Notes: generated by a model from the sequence alone, not told the origin. Shown: positions 1-12,480, counted from the stretch's first letter. The stretch: 64,000 nt of DNA from Polyodon spathula (GCF_017654505.1 NC_054548.1:22084447-22148446), one strand, 5' to 3'. Numbers and translations: made by a program.

Positions 1-3000
1 ACCAATTACAAATCTTTATACCAGTGAATACATTTACACATTTTTAAATAACCAGATGCCTTTTTGGACTATGTACTGTACAGCAGCAGAAGCCACCAAC
101 TGAAGATTGGATAATTATCCTGTCAAATTTTAATTTCAGAAAGCTGCTATTTTAGATGTATATGTCTAATGTCTGGTCACAAATTACATAGTTTATAGTT
201 TCAGCTCAGTCTCTAAACAAAGAGTTGTTCAAACTAATAAAGCAGCCATGACTGTATTTAACACCGCCTTATTCAGTTGACTTTAGTGAAGTCTGTGTCA
301 TTATACTGGCAGATTGTGTCAGGCTGTTTAAGAGACCTATCTTTCTCTAAGTGCTTCTGAGGGAATGACCTCCTGGTCAGCTTTAAAGCAGTGCATTGTA
401 ATCTGACAAATATCCTCTGTCCCCTGTCAGTCCAAAATGGCACACACAACATTCTACAGCCAAACCTGATGGAAGCTTCATTTCAAATAAAATTATTTTG
501 ACTTGAGGCTGAATACAGAGCAGTTACTATATTTTGTTGTGTTAGGTTTTTTTTGGATCTTCAGGGAAAACGTAGAAATACACAGAGAAAGAAGTGAGTC
601 TTAGAGTAGCAGAGAAACTCAACGAAACAAAGCAAGTAATCGGTTGAAAGATAAATTATAATGACTTCTTATCAAGGTAGATTTTCATATCAGGTATTAC
701 TTATCTGTTAATTTGCTTTACTGTAAAGATCCACGTGCTTGTAATGAGTGCTTTGAATTTGAATGCGATTTTCCTTAGAGAAAGCGAAGTGGGGCTTTGG
801 CATCGAGATAAATGAACGAAGCTTGTGATTTGAATGTAAGACTCTCTTAACATTCCTCAGCTGGTGCACCTAGATTGGACAAGCGTCTTGTAATCTGCCA
901 CTCATCTGTTGAAGTACACCGTATTCATTTGTCTTGTTGTCAGTCTACTTGGGACCTGCAAGCTTTTTTAAATTTTACCAGTGTACCAAGGCACTTAGAA
1001 TTATCAAAGCAAGGAGTGATCCTGCAGGTTTTTTTTTAATTTTTTTTTTTTAAAGCTTTGGAAAATTATTAACTCTGCATGCTCTAAATACCTGCTTATA
1101 AAAATAAAAAAAAAGTTTTCTGTTAGTAAGTTTCAGTTCCAACTAATTAAATATAGAGAAAACTGCTGCTGAATGGTGTGTTAGTTTCACATTCCATTTA
1201 TAATTTTGCTGTATGAGTATGGCAAGGCCGTTAAAAGGGGCTAGTCCTAAATTGTCCGCTTTACAGATATTTTAATTTGTCGATTCATTATCTACAATAA
1301 GAATCCTATATTTAATGCATTTTCTCATATCACATGATGCTATCATTTAGAGATTTTGGGGTGCTGTACAGTATCCTGTGGTGTATAAAACATTTAAATA
1401 CTTTTGTCAACAATAGTTGCATGAAGTAACGTTAAAATGATTTATCTTTACCTCATGCTGCTATTTCTTTGCATGAGTATTATGTTCCTTTTATCTGCAT
1501 TATTGTACCGGAAAGCAGACTCTATTTTTTTTTTTTTATCTGAATTGATGAAATGATGAACAGTAGTTTTTGAATGGTACTTTTTAAATATTTTTAATGG
1601 TATTTTTTATAAGGATGTCAGCAATCCACAGTTTCCACAAAAAACATCTTACACAGCTACATAATATATCTGGACTAATCCTTAAGATGAAACCGGTGGG
1701 CTTCAAATAGAAGTACATGCAAGTGGATATATAACTGGCAGCAGTGTAACTGTATAACATTTGCCTATGACTTTGCAAAAGCCTAAAAAAAAGTCTGTGA
1801 CGCACTAAAACCTTTGTGAATCAGATAGTAAAAAACGAAAAAAAAATCTGGTGCATCTGGGTTTGGAGAATTCATCTTTTATTTTTAAATCTGTGTAGGC
1901 CTTCTCCATGGGAGGCATATTAATATCTGACTGACTCACAAGCTAAAATGACATGACCACTTTAAAATTAGATGTTTATACAGAAATAATATGATGTAGT
2001 ATGTGTTTTATAAAACTACATTATTATCCTCCTCTGAAACTGCCTGAATTAAATTACTATGTGTGATGTCATTCAAAAAGAACCAAAGAAGGAAGAAAAA
2101 ACTGTTATGTGAAAAACATGTAATGATATTTTGTTTTGTTATTTGTGCATTAGTGGAATGTCTACACCTTACCTACAGAAACAGCTGTCCTTTTCTTCCT
2201 TGCAGAAACAACCAGTATGAAACAAGCAGAATGAAAGCTGAGGCAGCTATCAGACTGTCAATGTTTGTAATGAGACCAAAGAAAGAAGACATTTGACCTC
2301 AAGTAATGTAATGAGGTTCCCTGAATCAATTTAATTTAAAATGAGCTGGCATTTAATTTTGGCTACCTGTTATCTGTGCATATTAGAATTCCTAACAAAA
2401 TGTGACTTTTCTATTCTCTTGGAGAACTCCAGGAAAGACACTGAATTAAAGTAAGGATTAAAGGAGCAGACAAATAGTTCACAAGGTTAATGCAGGTCTT
2501 ATTTTTAAATTTGACAATTTTTAACATGCAGGGTGGTCTTTTTGCCTTCTAAACTAATTACCATGTAGAAGACATGAATGTTTTTATAAGAACGTCAAGA
2601 ACATCTTGAGGCAATTGTATTTTGCATGTTCTGTGATAAAAAAAAAAGTTGTGTATATTATTTCATGTATTACTTGGATCAAAACTGCAGACTTCTCAAC
2701 AGTAAAAAAAAATAAAGTTAAATAAAAGCACCCCAGCTCGTTCACATTTCATTAGCTCTGCCCAAGTGTCCGGCAGCTAAAGTATATGGATATTCCTGCA
2801 GCCATTCCATCCTGAAGGAATGTCTCACCACTGCTTATAGTACAATATGTCAGCCGGTTCACTAGCATGATATTGAAGAGGCTACAGCTCATCCAAAAAC
2901 TCTACTAATCTTACCTGTTTGACACGTGCTGTTTTGAAAGAGCATTACAGATAAAACTAAGGTATTTGATAGGTTCTCATATCGCAACTGTTTTGCAATG

Positions 3001-3065
3001 AAAATTCAGCTAATGTTTGTTTGTTTTTTTCCTTGCAGTTGTGTGGCTCTTAGAAGAAATGGATG

Positions 3066-3066
<1 letters not shown>

Positions 3067-3131
<65 letters not shown>

Positions 3132-3132
3132 G
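3067..3132. repeat. (ATT)n microsatellite
   Basis: About 66 bases of nearly pure ATT/TTA repeat with one phase slip near the middle. It makes the tyrosine/isoleucine run of a spurious open frame on the + strand. Confidence 0.97.
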
Positions 3133-3817
3133 ATTGTGTTTTTGAAGAGTATTCAATTGTTTTCAACCTTATTATACTTAAACTTCATTGCAAGACAAGG
3201 CTGTATCATGCAAACTGACTCATTGCTAGTAATTGATTTGGTTCTGCTTTATCTAAATTAATTATCCTTAATGAGCAGAAGGCGGTCTTGTTTGATCCTA
3301 ACACTACAAAATTACACAGCTATTTTCAAGTCTCTCCATTTGCACCACAGCTTAGGAAATAGGACTAACAGTTTGCATTCTACAAAAGAAAGGAAACATT
3401 ATTCTACATAACATCAATTAAATTAAAACAGCTTTGGGGAAAGGTATGAACATGTGCACTTTTCAGGTGAAAGCTTGCAGTGCTACATCATTATTGATAC
3501 ATGGAAAACATGAACATCTTTCATCATTGGGGTAACAGAATAACTTGCTTAGCTGTCTGTGTATTGATTCTCGGATTATATGCATGCCTAGAATTCAGGA
3601 ATCTACAAATTACTAAAACCAAACTGGGTCAAAGAGGTAGGCTGGAAAATAGATACAAGATAAAAATAATTTAATGTGGATTGGGCTTGTCTGATGTCAG
3701 TTAACATAACTTACACAGTAAGTACTGTAGCTTCAGTTTTTGTGATCAATGTAATAGACACATATATGAAAGATAAAATGATTCAAAACCTGGTCTTATC
3801 AACTGTAGGTGTCGCCC

Positions 3818-3819
<2 letters not shown>

Positions 3820-3849
<30 letters not shown>
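3820..3849. repeat. Poly-C tract
   Basis: An uninterrupted run of 30 C residues. It produces spurious polyproline frames in two overlapping + strand ORFs. Its exact length is likely to be unreliable in sequencing. Confidence 0.97.
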
Positions 3850-3851
<2 letters not shown>

Positions 3852-6479
3852 CACACAATAAGACATATTTAATCATTATTAGTCACAGTAATAGTGCACA
3901 TCTGACTATCTCTACTATGATTGGAGTTAGACAATTTAGTGAAAAGAGCTTTTGCTGGGTTAACGATATCAGTGTTTGTTTAAAAATATATTTCCATCCA
4001 CAGAAAAGAAAAATGCCGCCGGCATTATAACTAACATGACCTAATTATTGAGCCATTAGCTCACTGACTTTTACGCATTGCTAGTTATCTTATGGTTCTG
4101 TTGGAGAGGCATCCAGCCGAGATGCTACTGACAGCCCCTGGGCAGGAGCAGATATCAGTAAATATGAATGTACTGTACACTGATTACTGGCCCGCACTGT
4201 ATTTTATTTATGCTAGTATGAAACCACCATGACCACAAGTGAATGTTATGAGGAACAAGTTATACAACAATCATATAATGCACTGAACTTTTTGGTGGTT
4301 CAGATCATAATTGCTATGATGTATTTGACTAGTTTGATATCATTATGTCAGAGTCAGTAATGTAGGTCAGGGAATGGAAATGTCACAAGTAGTGCTGTAT
4401 TTATTTCACAGCGAAACATAGCTTATTTCTAATAATAGGTATTTCAAGATATTTCACGATTAAACACAGTATGTATTAAAGCAGAAAAAATAGTGTTGTC
4501 ACATTCAAAATTCATCATGTTCTCTGGATTTGTTATACAACTAATGTTCCTAAATATTTAAATGCTTACCTGAAAAACAGTAAATGCAAAACTGTATATT
4601 TTCTTTATGTCCACCTTTTAAAGAAACTCTGGATAGAGTGATATTTAGCAGAAATATTTTTGATCTTTGATGCAGCTGGTGTCTTTTCCATTGAAGACAT
4701 TTTATAGAAATCATGCAAACTCTATGCAGTGTGTTCAATCATTTACCTGAAGCAAACTAAACCGCCTGCCATGTTCTTAAATGCAGTGTAACAGGTAGTC
4801 TGTCAATAGGGCAAACTTCTGCTGTATTTATTTTTAATTGAGAAAAATATGTATATTTACACTATTGTGAATTTTCACGGGGAACTACATATTACACAAT
4901 AATGGGTACATTTCTGTGAAAAAAATACAGCCTTAGCCACGTTCCTACCTCATGAGAGGTACAACACCCAACCAGAGGACTGACAGCAACTTGTAATTAT
5001 TTCCCGTGCATGTGCTCACTGTTCGAGTACATGGTGTAAAGGGTGTCTAAGACCATTTGTGGAGCTTGGCTCTTTTAGTGCAGTGCAGTAAATTCAATCT
5101 GGAGCCTAGCTGGCTCAGGTTTGTGTCATGGGGAAATTCACCACAACTATATTTATATATTTACTTTTTAAAAAATCTAAATTATATTCCTTGCCCAGCA
5201 GGATAAGTGTACTGTATTTTGCCAGAAATGGCACATTGTGCACTGTAAAATTTGTAAATTCAATGGCACACATTGTGACAAATAATCCTTTTCACTGTTT
5301 TGAAGTAGTGTTCCTTGCCAGATGACATCATTGTGATCAGCTCAGTGCTTTGTTGTTCATTTTATATGACGTACACCCTGCACACATCTGCTAAATGTTA
5401 GTAAATGTATATTGTGGATATAAATCTTTGTCAAAAAAGTACATTATTTATGAATCCATTACAGCTATTAAATTGTACTTTAAGATTATATCTGAAAGGC
5501 ATCTGTAAACCTAGAGCATTATCACTGGACAGAATGAAACAAAATGGATCATTAGCACAAAACCAGGAGGCTAATATATAACATGAGTGCAAGATTTCTG
5601 CAGCTGTAGGCTGTATTTTTACAGAATTGTGCTGGTGGATTAATTGATGTGTTAATCATTTTGATGTAGATGTACTCAAATAGTTATGATTTATTTGCTG
5701 AATGTGTTTCTAGGCTGTAAAATAGAAGAAAAAAAAACATAATAAAAACAGCAAACATAAAGTATGCGCCCCAGAGTGTTGAAACAGAATGTATTGACAG
5801 CTTAATGTGTGATAATGAGCCTGGTGAAGCATATTAACAGCTTCTGGACCAACCAGCCTGAAAATTAATTAAGAACAAAAAATAATAACAAAGAAAATGT
5901 GGAGATTATTGCAAACAAAACTAATTCCTGTACGTGAATTAAATAATATTCCTAACAATGCTAAACTTTGGTAATGATGTGATACCTGTAAAAATCTTAC
6001 TGATCTTTGTTGTTAGTTTAAAAAATTAAACAATATAAGAGCTGTTTTTTTTTATTTATTTTTTTAACATTGGCATACATTAAATGTCCTTGACCCACAG
6101 TCTCAATGTGCCAAATTTAATTAAAATAAAATCAATTTTTCTGCCTGGTAAATCTCTCGAAGCCCTATGTGCTGTTGCAGCACTTTACATATGACACAGA
6201 GATTTTTAATTTTTTTTTAACAGGTATTATCATTTGATCAGAAGTATTTGTAGGATATTCTGTACAGAAGTTATATGAACAAAGAATCTAATCTAAGGTG
6301 GCACACTGTCTGAGCAGATTCAAAAGTAATTTCCATTGATTGTGTGTTGGGATTCTTAAATATAGTATAAAACCCAAAAGAAACCTGTTTATCAACCTTC
6401 CTTGGAAATTTGTTGATATCAAGGTTATTTGCCCTCTTCATCGCTTCTTACAAAGGGTTTTCAAAAGATGTGGATCCCA

Positions 6480-6655
6480 CAAAATATCTGTTGGTTCTGC
6501 ATGCCACTTTGTAGTTTTCCATGTACTTAACGATAAACTGACAAAAATAAAAAAAATGTAACATGAAATACTGTACTACGATTACGACTTTTGCAATAGG
6601 ATTTTGTAGTTTCTTTGATAAAACAATTTTAAATAAAATATCTCAATGTTCATAT

Positions 6656-6690
<35 letters not shown>

Positions 6691-6740
6691 ATATCTCAAT
6701 CCTAAAATTCTTGTTGATGCAAAACTTTTGGTCATAGCTG
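6480..6740 (-). mobile_element. Tc1-type element fragment, CAGCTATGGCC family
   Basis: Read on the minus strand from 6740, this begins with a TIR very close to CAGCTATGGCCAAAAGTTTT and follows the same order of sequence as the complete copy at 25939-26283, through the block that reads GGAAAACTACAAAGTGG. A TA dinucleotide follows the end at 6741. A T run at 6658-6686 has expanded inside it. Beyond about 6480 this copy continues into sequence absent from the 25939 copy, so it may derive from a longer parent element. No opposite terminus was found. Confidence 0.75.
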
Positions 6741-6822
6741 TACTGTTACCTTTATCATTCGCCTTAATATGAGAATAAAATAAGTAGCTTAATTGAGCAT
6801 TTGCATCCGCAAATCATTACCG

Positions 6823-6998
6823 TAACCCTGGTTCCCTGAAAGAGAATGACAACCATTACCGAATGTAAGAGCCTCTCTGACTATCAATTTCTGAGCAAAT
6901 ATACAAAAGCTGACCTATCAGGGCCCTGCTGTGAGGGGGAAGTCCCGACCACCTCCTGCTGAAGAGGGACATCCTGACAGTAGCACATCGGCATTTTC
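6823..6998 (+). repeat. DIRS inverted terminal repeat, left copy
   Basis: Matches the reverse complement of 11515-11684 over about 170 bases, including the shared blocks GCAAATATACAAAAGCTG and CAGGGCCCTGCTGTGAGGGG. The outermost bases of the two ends differ (GGTTCCCTGAAAGAG here, GGGAACTACA side at the other end), which is normal for DIRS, whose termini carry non-identical extensions. Confidence 0.92.
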
Positions 6999-7038
6999 TT
7001 TCAAAATCAGAGGTCACCTGGAGACACGACCTCGAAGG

Positions 7039-7127
7039 GTAATGGTTGTCATTCTCTTTCAGGGAACCAGGGTTATGCTAATAACCTAACATCCCTTTCA
7101 ATTCGAATGACAACCATTACTGAATGG
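7039..7127. repeat. DIRS internal complementary region (ICR)
   Basis: Positions 7039-7075 are the reverse complement of the left end of the element (through CTTTCAGGGAACCAGGGTTA). Positions 7091-7127 are the reverse complement of the right end (through CCCTTTCAATTCGAATGAC). About 15 bases containing TAATAACC separate the two halves. In DIRS1 models the ICR is the template that restores both termini and forms the circle junction. Here it also overlaps the 3' end of the recombinase frame. Confidence 0.9.
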
Positions 7128-8228
7128 GAAAGCTGTACCAAAGCTGTTGTGGCTCCAGATTACCGACAGTACAGCCCCACGGTGATAGCATCAGAGCCCA
7201 CATGATGCCTAAGGGCATGCCGCCTGCAAAAACTCTAGAGCCCAGAGAGGGTCTTGTTCGGTTTGTCACATCAAGGCAGTAAAATCGTACAAACGTCTGA
7301 CTACCTGTCCATGTAGCAGCATTGCATAACTCATCTAAGGAGGCACCATGAAGGAAAGCCCATGAAGTTGCTTGGCCCCTGGTAGAATGGGCCGTAATGT
7401 CCCCCTGTAACGGGGAGTCTGTCTATTCATACACCAAGTGTATAGCATCTGCCAGTGCGCTAGACGTTGCTTTGATAGGGCCTGACCTCTAGAGCGGGAC
7501 CCATAGCAGACAAACAACTGGTTGGACTGTCTCCAAGACGCCGTTCTATCCAAATAACAGCACAGAACCCGAACTGGGCATAACGTGTTTTGTCTACGGT
7601 CCTCCACTGACCCATACATGGGGGAGGTCTGAAAGTTTCCAAAACCACTGATTGGTTAATATGGAATGAGGATGCCACCTTTGGCAAAAAGGATGGATTT
7701 GTTCTTAATGTTACCCGCGAGTCACTTCCAGTGAAAGTCATACATGTGTCATTGATTGACAGTGCATGAAGCTCACTTACTCGCTGATGTAATGGCTATT
7801 AAAAATGCCACTTTTAATGAAACAGGGCGCAGTTCTGCTGATGCCGTGGGCTCAAATGGGGGACCCATAAGGGCCCGCAGTACCAGTTCTAGATCCCACT
7901 TGGGGACCATACTTTTCATGGGAGGATGAAGCCTCTGAGCCCCTTTAAGAAATTGCATTGCCAGGAAATGTGCTCCAGGGGAGACTGAGTCAATTTTGTC
8001 ATGGCTCACTGATATTGCTGCCAGGTATACCTTCAAAGTGGACGCTGATTTTCCTGCGTGAAACAGGTGTTGCAAGAAGGTTAATATCGTCTCAATTGGG
8101 CAAGTCAACAGATCGTGACCTTCGGCAAGGAACCAGTCTTGAAAAATTTTCCATTTATATGAGTACTGGGCTCTAGTGCTCGGCGCCCTAGCAGACTGTA
8201 GTGTTTCTACTACTGCATCTGGCAAACC
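7117..8228 (-). pseudogene. DIRS tyrosine recombinase, frameshifted
   Basis: The first part (8225-7773) encodes an N-terminal SAM-like core-binding domain starting MPDAVVETLQSARAPSTRAQ. The catalytic domain then continues through several frames. One frame carries SELHALSIND near 7785-7755, a second LCPVRVLCCYLDRTASW near 7590-7530, and a third HSTRGQATSWAFLHG near 7389-7345, followed by FVRFYCLDV, whose Tyr codon (7281-7279) is the expected nucleophile. The HxxR motif and Tyr are therefore still visible. The first catalytic Arg, expected just before SELHALS, is lost at the first frameshift. An in-frame TAG also precedes HSTRG. The natural stop at 7119-7117 lies within the ICR. Family assignment is firm; function in this copy is lost. 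Confidence 0.88.
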
Positions 8229-8344
8229 TCATCTGAATAGACAGCTCCGTTCAACGGCCAGACCCAGAGTTGGAGCTGGGCTGGGTTCGGGTGCCATAAT
8301 AGCCCCTCCGCTTGGCTCAGGAGGTCCTTGTGCAGCGGGAGCTG

Positions 8345-9967
8345 CTACGGCTGATCCGACAACATGTCGGAGAGGAGAGCAAACCAGGGGCGTCTCGACC
8401 ATCTGGGTGCAACCAGCAGAATCTGTGCTCTCTCCACCCTGATCCTCTCTAGTGTCAGGGGTATTAATGGTAGCGGAGGGAACGCATACAAGAGCCTCTG
8501 TGGCCAGGGGTGAGCTAGCGCATCTACTCCCAGGGGACCCCCGTCTCTCTCCATGGAGAACCATAGGGGGCAATGAGTGGACTTGGCTTTGGCAAAGAAG
8601 TCGACTCGTGCCGGCCAAAACTTCTCCCACGTCTGCTCCACCACTTGAGGATGCAGCCTCCATTCTGAGCTGTCCGGAGCTCCTCTGGACAGGAGATCTG
8701 CTGCCTTGTTGTCCACATCGGGGAGGTGAACTGCCCTGATGGAACGCAGGTTTCTGTGCATCCAGGACAGGAGTCTGGGCGCTGCGTGGTGAAGGCCCGG
8801 TGAGGGTAGGCCGCCTTGGTGATTTATGTAGGCTACCTCTGTGGTGTTGTCCGTCTGGACCAGCACATGTTTGTGTGCTAATTGCTGGCTAAAATATAAT
8901 AACACCAGGCTCACTGCTTGCAGCTCTTGCACATTTATGTGCGCTTGCTGCCAAAGTCCCTTCCACTGACCTCTTATTACTCTCCTGCTCCAGACCGCTC
9001 CCCAGCCCAGACTGGAGGCATCTGTAGTGATCACTTCCCTTCTGTGAGGGGATCCGAGGGGATCAGAGGGGAGATCCGAGGCACAGATTGCTGGGACGGA
9101 GCCACCACTCCAGTGTCTTCCAGCATTGTCTGGACACTCGCACCAGCCGGTACTAATCTCGGACTGGGTGCAACTTGAGCGTATTCACCCAGGCTTCTCA
9201 GCAGCCCTAGTGGAAGAATTCTCGAGGCGGCTGCCATCAGCCACAACAACCTTTGACATAGTTTGACCTGTATGAGAGCGTCCTCTCTGAATAGGGAGAG
9301 TGTGGTCTCCAACAACCGAATTCTGTCTTCCTCCGACATTGAGGCAAGCATACTCACAAAGTTCAGTTTGATCCCCAGGAACACTGTGGACTGAGACAGT
9401 ACGAAGTTGTGCTTCTGTTGATGTATTGAGAGCCCCAACTTTGCCACAGGATCTATGACGTGTTTTGTGTGCACCTCTGCGCGTGCTTTTGGCTGTGTGA
9501 CAAATCAACCAATCGACCAGATAGTTTAGGATCCGAATACCTCGCAGCCTAAGTGGAGCCCGTGCTGCATCCATGCACTTTGAAAATGTGTGGGGCGCCA
9601 GCGAGAGGCCAAATGGCAGCACGCGGAATTCATACGTGTTGCCTTGAAAGGCGAAGCGCAGATATTTTCTGTGCGTGGGACGGATTGGGACGTGAAAATA
9701 GGCGTCTTGCAGGTCAATAGATGTGAACCAGTCTCCCGGTTGGATGGACTGGAGGATACGATGTGCTGTCAACATGTTGAGCTTCCTCTGTTTGAGGGCA
9801 TCGCTTGGGCTTACCAAGTGTACAGCGTTCTTCCTTCGAAGATTAGCGATCTCCTGTTGAAGGAGTATCACCCTCGCTGGTTCGACGGTGGTGAGGAGCA
9901 CACCCTTGAAGTGTGGTGGACCTATGCGGAATTGTAGAGCATATCCATGTCTCATAGTTGATAGCAC
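8345..9967 (-). pseudogene. DIRS reverse transcriptase/RNase H, frameshifted
   Basis: The RT part (9967 to about 9490) carries FTSIDLQDAYFHVPI and VLPFGLSLAPHTFSKCMDA. The active-site box reads YLVDWLI rather than the usual YLDD, with Val encoded at 9517-9515. A frameshift near 9485 moves the sequence to a second frame (9474-9045) containing KLGLSIHQQKHNFVLS and FLGIKLNF, the RT thumb/connection region. A second shift near 9045 restores the first frame for RNase H (9034-8345), where the D-E-D-D residues appear as ITTDAS, NVQEL, VQTDNTT and DNKAADLLSR. A TAG at 8345 stops the frame where family members continue. The start is uncertain; no ATG is in a convincing position. Confidence 0.9.
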
Positions 9968-10050
9968 CCAGGAGTCCTGGGTGCAGCCTTGCCATGTGTT
10001 GTTGCCTTTGGTCAGCCAGTTATGGGGGGTTTGGTGGTAGCCGGGGCCCC

Positions 10051-11064
10051 TCAGGGGTGGTCTCCCTTGGGCTTGGGAGGGGTCTGGTCTTTCTTAGGCC
10101 TCAGTCTCCAGCTGGAGAACCGGTTACCCCTGGCCTGCGGTGGTCCCCTACCGCTGGCCCTGCCTGTGCCTTTGCCTGATTGTCTAGTCTGGGGTGGAGG
10201 GTGATGTTCAGACCCTTTTACCCCAGCAGGCCGTGCTTGCCACCTTGGGCGCTGGCTGTAAGCTGGAACGCTCGAGAACTTTGAGGCGACCTCCGTGGCC
10301 TTGTGGGACCTCTCAAGGCTCACATCAATGGTTGCCCTGAAAGTTTGCCCGGGTGTAATGGGGGCATCTAGTAGCGCCACCTTCTCGAGCTCCATGACCT
10401 TAGCCTGTGTTAGCCACAAATGTCGGCGGACAGCCACCAGAGCCGCTGGCGACCTCCCTGATGCCTGACCTAAATCCCCTATTAGGTCGGTCATTGCCTT
10501 AACCACCACCTGGAGCTCACCCTTGTCTGCCTGTGTAGCCCTCAACTGCAGCCTCCCTGCCAACTGATTCTGGTAGAGCACCAGTATGGCCATGGCATTT
10601 GCTGCTCAGGCATGCTGTGGGTGCCCTTTCTGCTGGTGGAAGCGGTTTCCCTTTCCCTCTTGTTCTGCCGGCCAGGGAACGTCCGTGGCTGCAGCTGCAC
10701 ACTGCATTAGGGCTCGGAACTCTTCCCTCTGCAACACGTGTGGCAAGGGCATTATGGAGCCTCCCACTGTGGCCTGCCCGATGGAGGCTGCTGGATCCGA
10801 GACGTCCGATCTGGATGAGGACAAGGACAGATTGCCTGGGCTAGGGGGTCTAGGCAGAGGGGATGGGGAACAAGACTGTGGGGGCTGGAGCTGCTCGGTG
10901 GTAGGGGGCAGCCTGCCCTGAGATTTCAATAGGGTCTTCAGCTTGGTCTGCTGAGCCCTTACAGTCTCTGCCAGCTCCAGGAAGCACCGCTCGGCCAAGC
11001 TTGGGCGCCTTCGAGGCGACTGTGACGGTGTGTACCTGCGTGGAGAAGGGGAGTGGTGTCTCAC
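10051..11064 (-). pseudogene. DIRS gag-like ORF with in-frame stop
   Basis: One continuous frame is interrupted by a TGA at 10608-10606. The upstream part (11064-10609) is Ser/Pro/Arg-rich at its start (SPSPRRYTPSQSPRRRPS) and then holds a short helical stretch. The downstream part (10593-10051) has a helical region (MAILVLYQNQLAG onward) and a basic, Gly/Pro/Arg-rich tail. No zinc knuckle is visible, as is usual for DIRS gag-like proteins. Assignment rests on position ahead of RT and composition, not on a recognised motif. A TGA sits immediately upstream of the first codon, so the true N-terminus may be lost. Confidence 0.7.
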
Positions 11065-11514
11065 TCACCTGCCAGTGCCTTGGTCGTGTGTTCTGGCCCT
11101 AGGAACCTGGCACAGGATCGATGTTAGTCCTGCCCTGGCAGCTTAGCTAAGAACCGAAGATTGAGAGGGGCGGTAGGCCCGAGCCTGTGGCCGATTAAAT
11201 CGGCATAGAGGACGACACTGTGAGCCAGCGGGGTCTCCTTACAGCACCACAACAGCTCTCACACAGTGTAACAACTACAGAAGGCCTTGTCTAGTGAAAA
11301 GAGCAATGGCCGCTCGCTAGTCTCTTCAGAGGGGTAGAAACCAGCTCTAGCCAGAAAACTGACGTGAAAATAAAGCAAGGGCACTCTTTTAGACATGCTT
11401 GAGCACGATTTTTACTGTGAATTAATCTTTAATTTGCAGATAAATCCAACAAATTAGCCAAATTCAGTACATAAAAGCAAAAGCAATGTACGACCTGTCT
11501 CAGAGAGATGAGAG

Positions 11515-11684
11515 AGAAAATGTCGATGTGCTACTGTGAGGACGTCCCTCTTCAGCAGGAGGTGGGAGGGACTTCCCCCTCACAGCAGGGCCCTGATAGG
11601 GCAGCTTTTGTATATTTGCTCAGAGATTGACGGTCAGAGAGGCTCTTCCATTCAGTAATGGTTGTCATTCGAATTGAAAGGGAA
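11515..11684 (-). repeat. DIRS inverted terminal repeat, right copy
   Basis: Reverse complement of 6823-6998 with scattered differences. The end, near GAATTGAAAGGGA, is followed by a T run of about 26 bases and then AT-rich host sequence. The match to the ICR stops at about 11683, which fixes the boundary within a few bases. Confidence 0.9.
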
Positions 11685-12480
11685 CTACATTTTTTTTTTT
11701 TTTTTTTTTTTTTGACATACTGCAACTTAAAAACACTCTGTTACTAATCACACTACATATAATTTAAAACAGTGTTAAAAAAGTACAAAAAATACTAAAT
11801 ACAGGTATTTTTAAATGAATTAAAAAAGATTTTACAAAACACTTCTCTAAATCCAGCTCAACAGTTGAAAGAAACAAGCTCTGTAATTTCTTATAAAAAT
11901 GTTTACATTAGCTTACAGTACCTTCAGGTCTGTATAAGCACAGTATTCATTCGTGGCATAAACAATATGAAAAACTATTACTTATAGAATTTAAATAAAT
12001 TGGATAAATAACTAAATAAAGTAGCCAATGTATTAAGTAAATACATCACTAGTAATTAACGTCATCATTACTGGATGTTGTAAATCTGCTGCAGATTCCA
12101 TTGCTTTGTATTAAAACAATGGCCTTCCTCAGTGCAGTGATGTCATAATTCCCATTACAATAACATTTTAATATAGTCCTTCACAACAAATTAGTTCAAT
12201 GGCATGTGCTTTAAACACATTTCAATATCTAAATATACTTTACAACATGCTTTTATTGATATAAACATGAATGACATTGGAATGACATTCGAAATTGGGC
12301 AGTGAGTGGCGACTTCTATGTCATGATTATTCTCTATTTTGCTTTATTTTACAGAACTCAGCCAGCAAAACAATCTCCCTGATTTAAAGCCCTAATTAAA
12401 TAAACTAAAAATGATTGCAATGGCATTTTTTTTTTATTTTTAAGGGGTTGTAACTATAAGTAAGGTCCTGTATAATTGTG
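11685..12480. other. AT-rich non-coding DNA
   Basis: Begins with a poly-T run directly against the DIRS element, then AT-rich sequence without open frames, splice-flanked exons or recognisable repeats. Confidence 0.6.

Larger units (their letters stand above)
1..6479. other. AT-rich non-coding DNA, 5' flank/intron of stxbp5l
   Basis: No coding exon or recognisable gene was seen on either strand. The longest open frames are under 90 codons and have low-complexity or random composition. The stretch holds an (ATT)n tract, a 30-base C run and several A/T homopolymers. The first visible stxbp5l exon begins in phase 0 and is internal to the protein, so upstream exons must exist. The preceding exon was not found here, so this is most likely intron, but that is inferred. 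Confidence 0.6.
6823..11684 (-). mobile_element. DIRS-type tyrosine recombinase retrotransposon, decayed
   Basis: A 4.86-kb element coded on the minus strand. In coding order it holds a gag-like region (11064-10051), reverse transcriptase/RNase H (9967-8345) and a tyrosine recombinase (8228-7117). About 170 bases at the two ends are inverted copies of each other. An internal complementary region at 7039-7127 joins the complements of both extreme ends, the arrangement known for DIRS1-like elements. These elements replicate through a circular intermediate and integrate by a tyrosine recombinase, without a DDE integrase. No target duplication is evident, as expected. The copy carries in-frame stops, several frameshifts and a lost RT aspartate, so it is almost certainly inactive. 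Confidence 0.93.

Noticed and set aside
8229..8663. 144-codon minus-strand frame overlapping RNase H
   Set aside because: Alternative frame of the RNase H region; the recognised motifs are in the other frame.
8176..10921. Plus-strand open frames across the DIRS element
   Set aside because: Antisense shadows of the minus-strand coding regions, with no domain of their own.
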